From Climacium dendroides (taxonomy: Eukaryota > Streptophyta > Bryopsida > Hypnales > Climaciaceae), in contig OX467091.1 of NCBI GenBank assembly GCA_950106755.1, positions 8,325,538 through 8,389,537 on the forward strand: a DNA stretch of 64,000 bases, written 5' to 3'. Shown in pieces: positions 57,701 through 64,000 of this stretch (position 1 is the stretch's first letter; the number at the start of each line of letters is the position of its first letter). Made by a program: the position numbers and the translations under genes. A model generated the notes under the pieces. That model ran no database searches. It was not told the DNA's origin and saw nothing but the letters and a program-made list of their open reading frames with translations.

Positions 57701-58888
57701 TTTAGCACATCTGTAACCATCCTTGTTCATATTACTATGTGGAAGGAAGGTGATACTGTCATGAAGCAGACCCACTTTCATATCTCAGATGACAAAAGTC
57801 ATGATTCTGCTTTTGTTCAACATTGCTTGCTCTTGCATTGGGATTGGTTAGAGGACTCTGGATTCATTCCTAATGAACATTGGGTGTTCAGCGATGGTTG
57901 CAGTGGTCAATTTAAATGTGCCACAGCCATGTATTTTGTGGCAAGATATCCCATGCTTACAAAGGGATGCTACATGAGGTGGAACTATTTTGAAAGTGCT
58001 CATGGCAAGGGAGAGTGGGATGGAGCTGGTGCTATAGTGAAACGAGCTCTAAGAGCAGAGCAAATTCAAAATCCTTTGAGGCAATTGGCTAATGCTTCAC
58101 AAGTTGTTGACTTTCTTCAAGAGAAGTACACTGAGCGAGTTCAGAGTTCCTACAAGCAGACCCAGCTCAACATGGTCCCTCCTCTCTCTCGTGTATTTTG
58201 GCACATTGGAGAGACAGAAGTTCCACACAATGACTCTAGCATCCGATGCAAAACTTTGCCCGGATCTAAATCACTTTACTCCATTATGGGCTTCTCTCTC
58301 ATTGACCCTACTCTTTTGAGGACTCGACCTTTGTCTTGTTTTTGTACATCATGCATTGATTATGATTGGGCTAATTGCTTGAACTCCTCTCATGTGCAGG
58401 ATTGGGACATTGAGAGGCTAGTTCCAGAGAGTGCTACTTCACTTGCTACACAAATGGAGGAAATGGATGATGAGGCTAACTGGGTGCATGATGGTGTGTC
58501 ACTAGATTTAGGAGACTTGGTTGAGGTGGGTGATAATTTCATGATTCCGGCAGAAGAGGAAAATGAAGATGGTGTGGATTTTTACATTTTGCAATGTACA
58601 AGATTTAAGTTTGAGCTGCAGAAGCCCTTGCAGTGTCCTTGGGGTGGGGTCTTTGTTGCAAGGGATGAAGTCCTAAAGGCAAAGTACTTCAAGAAACATG
58701 GCCGTGGAGATAAAACATATGTATTCTGTGATAGAGCTGTAGATGCACATCTTGTTAGGGCGTGCAAATTTCCGATGGTTTTGGCTACTCACAGGGCCAA
58801 GGGCTCCCCAGTTTACAAGATGTCCTCTGAAAGTGTAAGAATATGTGAAGATGCTTTGCACGATTGGTGGGCATTTCAAGAGGAATAG
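54728..58888 (+). CDS. Large Cys/His-rich protein with DDE-like triad, possible transposase
   Basis: Three exons are inferred: 54728-55095, 55477-56284 and 56984-58888, with GT-AG introns and consistent phases, about 1026 residues. A TGA at 56021-56023 interrupts exon 2 in frame, so the gene may be inactive. Exon 2 encodes a basic, charged region. Exon 3 has a Cys/His cluster (CTCECSICKGEILGVCHAHE, then CPYCG), then Asp in HIDFAENY, Asp in FSDGCSGQFK and Glu in YFESAHGKGEWDG, with about 83 and 33 residues between them, like a DDE/RNase H fold. The HGKGxxDGxGxxxKR motif recurs in poorly described proteins of animals and algae. Surrounding AGTAC-rich DNA suggests a mobile element. Nuclease activity is inferred only. 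Confidence 0.6.
56285..56983 (+). other. Intron 2 of the DDE-like gene, AGTAC-rich
   Basis: It is bounded by CACAG/GTAATC and GTGACAG/ACAGCA. The second half carries at least ten GTACT or AGTAC motifs (56571-56955), far more than in other noncoding DNA of the window, similar to the DNA before and after the gene. Confidence 0.6.
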
Positions 58889-60128
58889 GGATATGTACTG
58901 TTAGTATTTATTAGTACTATTAGTACTTTATACGTGAACTTGTGAGTGGTTTAGGGTATTTACAGTATTTCTTGATACTTGAAGTTGTTTTTTAATGTCT
59001 ACCTGTGAGTGTTTTTGAATGCTCCTTAAATTTTAATTAAAAAGCCATGCCTTGTACTCTGTTTTCACACTTGACATTTGTTGCCTCGTGGACACTGAAT
59101 TCAGTAATTGTTCATTAATCTTCTTCTTCTAGGTCTTCCTCTAAAATATAAGTACAATACAACAGAATAAAATAAAATTGCATGAACTGAGAACACAAAT
59201 TTTAGGGTTTAGGCCTATCAGTTGCAAGACTACTAATTTTTGCAAAATTACATCATCCCTTGAAAAGTTTTACAGAATCCTCTCCAAACCCCCAACAGTC
59301 CCTTCAAAATATTTTTAATCTTTCATGAGTTAATACAACATACTTCCAAAAAATGTCAAAAAATTTGCTCTATAACTAATTAGGCAATTTTAATTGTGCT
59401 CAGACCTCAGCATGGAATATAGGACATCCTTATTAAGTAAAACTATTACAATCAACTATCTAATATTCTTTAACCCCTAAATGCCCAAGGCCTATTTAGA
59501 GCTTCTTGAAAATTTACTCTAAATTGAAAAAAACCCAACTTCTTGATAAGTAGAATCAATTTTTTTTAAATTGTAACCGTTCAAATTCAAAGTAGACATG
59601 TTAGAGATGACATAGGAAAAGAAAACACAACAATGTCAACTTATAGATTCAAAGATTATAATGTTTGACCATGAAGGTGTAAAAACTATGAAAATCTTTA
59701 AGCTTTCATTTTGCATATCAAAGCTAAAAATTTTGTCACCCCAAAAATATGAGGTTGAAGGGCATAACAAGCATAACCCCAATCAATTTATGGCTTCTCA
59801 AAATCTACTCTACAATTTTTTGAAACGAATTTTTAGTGTGATTTTTCCTCTAAGCTCTAGTGTATTTGAGCTTCATTTTCAAGAGTCCTTAATACCACGG
59901 AATGTCATTAATTTTCAAAATTGGATCATTGATCCTCAAACTAGACTTGAAAAAGAATATCCTAAAAATATAAATTAAAAAAATATAAATTGGTAAGGTT
60001 TTATTTCACTCCAAAGTTTCTTTGATACCAGATTTGGGGGCCTTGGCCATTTAGGAGTTAAAGTAGTATAGATAAGGAAAAATCCTTCCCAAAAATAATG
60101 CAAAAAAACATTTTATTTTATTTTTTTT
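58889..60128. other. 3' flank of the DDE-like gene and a MITE
   Basis: The first about 100 bp (58889-58985) has AGTACT motifs. A MITE-like element fills 59472-60059. Nothing else is recognised. Confidence 0.5.
59472..60059. mobile_element. MITE-like element, TTAACCCCTAAA family
   Basis: The left end AACCCCTAAATGCCCAAGGCC, read to 20 bases, matches the reverse complement of the right end (AACTCCTAAATGGCCAAGGC) with few mismatches, 588 bp. It has no clear target duplication and no coding capacity, apart from a chance frame (59661-59978). It is the second complete member beside 13987-14948. Confidence 0.65.
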
Positions 60129-61200
60129 AAAGAAATAAGGTTCTCATTAGGGTCCTCTTTGAATTGAATGTGACATTTTTTTTTCCTTAAATGAAACTCC
60201 CATTAGAGACCTCATTTAATTTAATTTCCATTCCCTTTTTATTCCCTTAAATGAAGGGCCTATAAGGTACCTAATTTAAATCAATTTCCATTCCCTTTTT
60301 CCTTCCTTAAATGAAGGTCCCAGTGGGGGCCTCATTTAATTCAATTTCAATTCCCTTTTTTTTTCCTCAAATGAAGGTCCCATTGGGGACTTCATTCAAA
60401 GCAATTTCAATTCCCTTTTTTCTTTTTCTTCCTTAAATGAAGGTCCCATTGGGGACCTCATTGAATTCAATTTCAATTCCCTTTTTTTTTTCCCCTTAAA
60501 TGAAGCTCCCATTGTGGACCTCATTCAAAGCAACTTCAATTCCCTTCTTTTTTTTCCAAGAATGAAGGTTCCATTGGGGACCTCATTGAATTCAATTTCA
60601 ATTCCCTTTTTTTTTCCCTTAAATGAAGGTCCCATTGGGGACCTCATTCAAAGCAATTTCAATTCCCTTTTTGAAAGAAATGGAGGTTCCATGGGTACAC
60701 TCACCCATGCCTTTCATTGTTCACAATCATGTGATGTGGAATTAATTGAGTTCCCCAATGGGACCTTTATTTAAGGAAGAAAAAAAAAAGGGAACTGGAA
60801 TTGCTTTGAATGAAGTCCCCAATGGGACCTTCATTTAAGGGGAAAAAAAAAAAGGGAATTGAAATTGAATTCAATGAGGTCCCCAATGGGACCTTCATTT
60901 AAGGAAGAAAAAGAAAAAAGGGAATTGAAATTGCTTTGAATGAAGTCCCCAATGGGACCTTTAGTTGAGGAAAAAAAAAAGGGAATTGAAATTAAATTAA
61001 ATGAGGTCCCCAATGGAACCTTCATTCAAGGAAAAAAAAAGGGAATTGAAGTTGCTTTGAATGAGGTCCACAATGGGACCTTCATTTAAGGGGAAAAAAA
61101 AAAAGGGAATTGAAATTGAATTCAATGAGGTCCCCAATGGGACCTTCATTTAAGGAAAAGAAAAAAATATTACATTGAATTTATTCTAAACCCCAATGTG
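60129..61200. repeat. Inverted minisatellite with 65-bp units
   Basis: About nine direct copies (60129-60670) of a unit containing AAATGAAGGTCCCATTGGGG and CAATTTCAATTCCC are followed, after a short spacer (60670-60745), by about seven copies in reverse orientation to 61180. Two unit types (GAATTCAA and CAAAGCAA versions) alternate, giving a dimer period of about 130 bp on both arms. Several rare variants in one arm have inverted partners in the other, so one arm was copied from the other. Short repeat peptides can be read on both strands but look incidental. Confidence 0.92.
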
Positions 61201-62126
61201 AATCTCATTTCTTAAAAACGGGAAAATGTTTTCTTGAAAGGATGTTAAATGAACCTATGAAAGACTTAAAATATTTTGAAGGAATCGTGGAGGTTTTAAT
61301 AGGTTTCTTTAGAGCTTATCAAGAGATGACATAATTTTACAAAATTGATAGTCATCTTATTTGTTTTGTGCCATTTTCCTACTATGCATCAACACTTGGA
61401 GATGTCTTGAAATGGCCATTCTTAACTTTGTCAGAGGACCATCAGTATTTCTAGTTACACCATTTAGGGTTTTCGATTTGTTTGTTAGGACATCTAACTA
61501 TATTTCTATTCAAATCCTATGCTGACACTTGAGATAACTTTGACTGTAATGTTTAGTAGTTTTTTCAAGGCTTTGTTACTATTCCAATGCACCTAGGCAT
61601 TTTGAAGGCTATCTATTGAGTACTTTAAGTATTTGGACAACACTTAAAAGTACTCAGAGTACATTGAGAGTATTGGGATAGTTTTTGAGGGCTTTCTCAT
61701 TACAGTTTTAGTAATTGTTTGTGCTTTATTGGATACTATTCTTTTGGGATTGCATCATTGCTTCATTGAAATTCAGAACCTAAGACATCTGCTACCAACA
61801 ATCTCATTTTCTTACATGTCTGGAGGTTGACCTTCAATGTAAGCACTAGATAATCAGAAGCACGATACAAGCTGGATATGTGGCAATAATATTTCACTAA
61901 AGAAAAAGAGTATTTAGAAATACTCAAGAAATTTTTAATCAAAGTGTGGATGTTCTGTTACTCATTGAAGGGCATGTGGATTATTTTTTGTCTATCACAT
62001 TCAACCAAGTCTTCCCCTGTATCATAACTGAATGGAACTAACTTCAGGAATGTTTGTTCTACTTCTTACATGTCATTTCAATTCTATATTCCCTGACTCC
62101 ATCTTAGGCCCTTTAAGTCTACATTT
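61200..62126. other. Intergenic DNA between minisatellite and SUVR gene
   Basis: No gene is seen. A few AGTACT motifs occur (61617-61665). It probably includes the 3' UTR of the SUVR gene, which ends at 62127. Confidence 0.5.
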
Positions 62127-63206
62127 TTACAAAACTTTATCCCTGCAAAAGGGACTTCCACATTTGCAAACAAAACATGGCAAAGTAGGGTCTTTAAAGC
62201 TGAAGTCACAATTATAATCCCAAGTTAACTCCTCATGCATTGAGATGTCCCGATTGGTGAAGAATGCAACATGATAAAGGCTCTTGTCCCACTCTTCAAT
62301 TTGCACTGGAATTTGGATCAAATTTGCATCTCCACACCTGAATACAAGTCCCAGTCCATTAGTGACAAGTGAACACTAAAACACCATTAGAGACAGAGGA
62401 CAACACTTGGAAAATGTAGATTACAAACCTGTGGTTCACAAAGCATGCCACATTGCCAAAAAAAGAGGAATTGATGCAAAGGGCACTGTTGTCATCAAGC
62501 TTGGCTTCTGTGGCTTTATCAACATCCAACTGAATTGCAAAAGCTGAACCAGCCGGGGCTACAAGACTTCGAAGAATCATCTCAGCATTTGTGAGAATTT
62601 CTACAACCAACTCAAAAACAAATGCACCTCTGGGAATGGCCCTACTTGACCTCACCCCCCATCCAATATGAGCTGAATGGAAAATCTCTACAGCATACTT
62701 CATCCCCTGTTGAACAACACGATTGCCACATTTATTGTGGCATCTACACCTTACACTGCATTCTCGGATAAATCTACATGCCTTGCCTCCCAATCCAACA
62801 TTGGAAAGACACGATGTTTGGTTACTTCTACTAGTGTCTCCCCGAACCCCTTGTTGCCAAAGGAAGCAATCTTTGAGGATGCCTCCTTTCTTGTAGGCAA
62901 TCTCTCCACCTGATGACCTTCCACACTCACAAAGCACATGAGATGTCAAGCAATCTGGGGTCTGACAGTTACAGGAGGGGCCCAACTTTTTTGAATAAAG
63001 GCTCAACTTCAACGAAGCCTTATTGTGGACCCTGTTGCTTGACATGTACCGAAATGGCATCATAAAGGCATTTGGATCACACACTGGAATGGGGATAGGT
63101 TCCATTCCCCTTGACAAATCTTGAGGATCAAACCAAGCCACAGCCTGGTATGGTTTCCAATCCAACAAAATCACCACGTAAGCATAAATGGTACAGAGTA
63201 AGCCAC
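62127..63206 (-). CDS. SUVR-type histone lysine methyltransferase (pre-SET/SET/post-SET)
   Basis: Two exons are clear. 62429-63206 holds the pre-SET and most of the SET domain. 62127-62337 holds the SET C-terminus and post-SET. The intron (62338-62428, GT-AG) splits the codon for Arg in NHRCGDAN, the SUVR-type form of the NHSC motif. Pre-SET cysteines (CNCQTPDCL, CECG, CRCHNKCGN), SET ELTWDYN and the post-SET C-x-C-x4-CR (CKCGSPFCRD) are visible, so the zinc ligands and catalytic core look intact. SUVR1/2/4 enzymes methylate H3K9 at transposon chromatin in the nucleus. The acceptor at about 63206 is the likeliest of several; upstream exons are uncertain. Confidence 0.85.
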
Positions 63207-63467
63207 CTACAACTTCAAAGGAACTCAATTAGTAAAGTACCTACAAACATGATATATACAAGCAATTAGCTTTCTTGAATTAGTAAACAACCTGCAAGTA
63301 CAAAAATGACAATGCAAATTCGGACAAGAGGGCAGTCATGATTAACAAATGCTTTTGTTTCAGGAGCCTCATTGCAATGTGCAAAAGACAACATACAAAA
63401 CTAATACTCCATCCTCTACATAATCTTACTATCTTCAAGTGCAACGACGCTTCTTCCGCTTCTTTAC

Positions 63468-64000
63468 CTAGGTCGTCTGCTGCACTTTATCCTGTGACCT
63501 CGTCTTCACTCTAATTGCTGCACTTTTTACCTCTGATGGGGCCTGAGACTCTTCCTTTTCTGGAGAATCTCTTTCACTACCAACCTTATATCCGTCATGA
63601 CCTCCATCTTCATCAATAGCCTGAATTCCCTCTACACCAGTAACATCACCCCCATCTTCACCAGCTTTCTGCATTACCATTTCATTGAGGGCAGTGAGAG
63701 TGGTAGCCTTTGCCGAGTAGAGGTTCTCCATAGATGTGGGATAAGCTTCTTCCTCAGCAACTTCTGAGCTCTGTTTCCGCTTCTTGGAGCCACTGGAATG
63801 GCACTTCACCTTCTCGCCTTGCTCCACCTGCACATCTTCCGTCCCCTCTATATCTCTTGCTTCTTGTATGCCCTTCGCTTTCCCGGATGCTTCAACGTCT
63901 ACGTGAGCACAGTCAACCTTCTTGTCTGTGTGGATCATGTCAGAGCATATTTCAGCACTCTTTTCCACCGTAGGCTTGCATTGCACAGCTTCTGGCTTGT
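63468..64000 (-). CDS. Acidic low-complexity frame, possible N-terminal part of the SUVR gene (partial)
   Basis: The frame is open from the window edge to a TAG at 63468. The product is Glu/Lys-rich with a nuclear-localisation-like GSKKRKQSSE and no recognised domain. SUVR proteins have such a charged linker between an N-terminal WIYLD domain and the pre-SET domain, so it may belong to the same gene if splicing leaves this exon before its stop (for example near 63495). It could equally be the end of a separate gene. Confidence 0.4.
   Translation of the reverse strand, partial: KPEAVQCKPTVEKSAEICSDMIHTDKKVDCAHVDVEASGKAKGIQEARDIEGTEDVQVEQGEKVKCHSSGSKKRKQSSEVAEEEAYPTSMENLYSAKATTLTALNEMVMQKAGEDGGDVTGVEGIQAIDEDGGHDGYKVGSERDSPEKEESQAPSEVKSAAIRVKTRSQDKVQQTT

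Noticed and set aside
60514..61025. Repetitive peptides on both strands at 60514-60774 and 60831-61025
   Set aside because: They come from the minisatellite units; the same kind of frame appears on either strand, so coding is unlikely.
60129..61200. CRISPR-like array
   Set aside because: Units are contiguous without unique spacers and reverse direction midway. This is a eukaryotic minisatellite.
1..64000. tRNA or rRNA genes
   Set aside because: Scanning for GGTTCGAATCC-type B boxes and paired acceptor stems by eye found no convincing candidate. A tRNAscan run would decide.

Overview
The window looks like nuclear DNA of a land plant, probably a non-seed plant, although the sequence does not fix the lineage. 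The signs are AT-rich intergenic DNA packed with nested transposons, GT-AG introns, plant-specific families (a DUF641/GIL1-IRKI-type gene and two DUF247/UPF0481 copies), a SUVR4-like histone methyltransferase, and plant Ty3/gypsy and Ty1/copia elements. No bacterial features, rRNA, tRNA or CRISPR were seen.

Layout. 1-608 is a 9-bp AT minisatellite. 1658-11926 is a pogo/Fot1-like DNA transposon with short terminal inverted repeats and a TA target. Its transposase (minus strand) is split by a 6.4-kb Ty3/gypsy element (2939-9381). The gypsy element has gag, protease, RT, RNase H and integrase in one frame, interrupted by stop codons, and it carries an extra Tat-type RNase H upstream of gag. 12-18 kb is gene-poor repeat DNA. 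19243-22616 is an apparently intact three-exon DUF641 gene, the best host gene of the window. 22.7-30.3 kb and 42.7-49.7 kb are a diverged direct segmental duplication, each copy carrying a broken DUF247 gene. A third copy of the last part of the segment lies at 36.2-37.5 kb. These segments contain several MITEs, some with exact target duplications and one with a matching empty site.

50693-53915 is a Ty1/copia element with a 5' LTR and a half-tRNA-iMet-type primer site, cut off at the start of RT. 54728-58888 is a three-exon gene for a large Cys/His-rich protein with a DDE-like triad and one in-frame stop. It sits among many AGTAC/AGTACT motifs and may be a poorly described transposase. 60129-61200 is a 65-bp minisatellite that reverses direction and forms a large inverted repeat. 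The right edge (62127-64000, minus strand) holds the pre-SET/SET/post-SET exons of a SUVR-type lysine methyltransferase and an acidic open frame that may be its N-terminal part.

How it fits together. Only the DUF641 gene and the SUVR gene look like functional host genes. Most of the rest is mobile-element history: insertion, duplication, and decay by nonsense codons that look mostly like C-to-T changes, consistent with long-term silencing by cytosine methylation.
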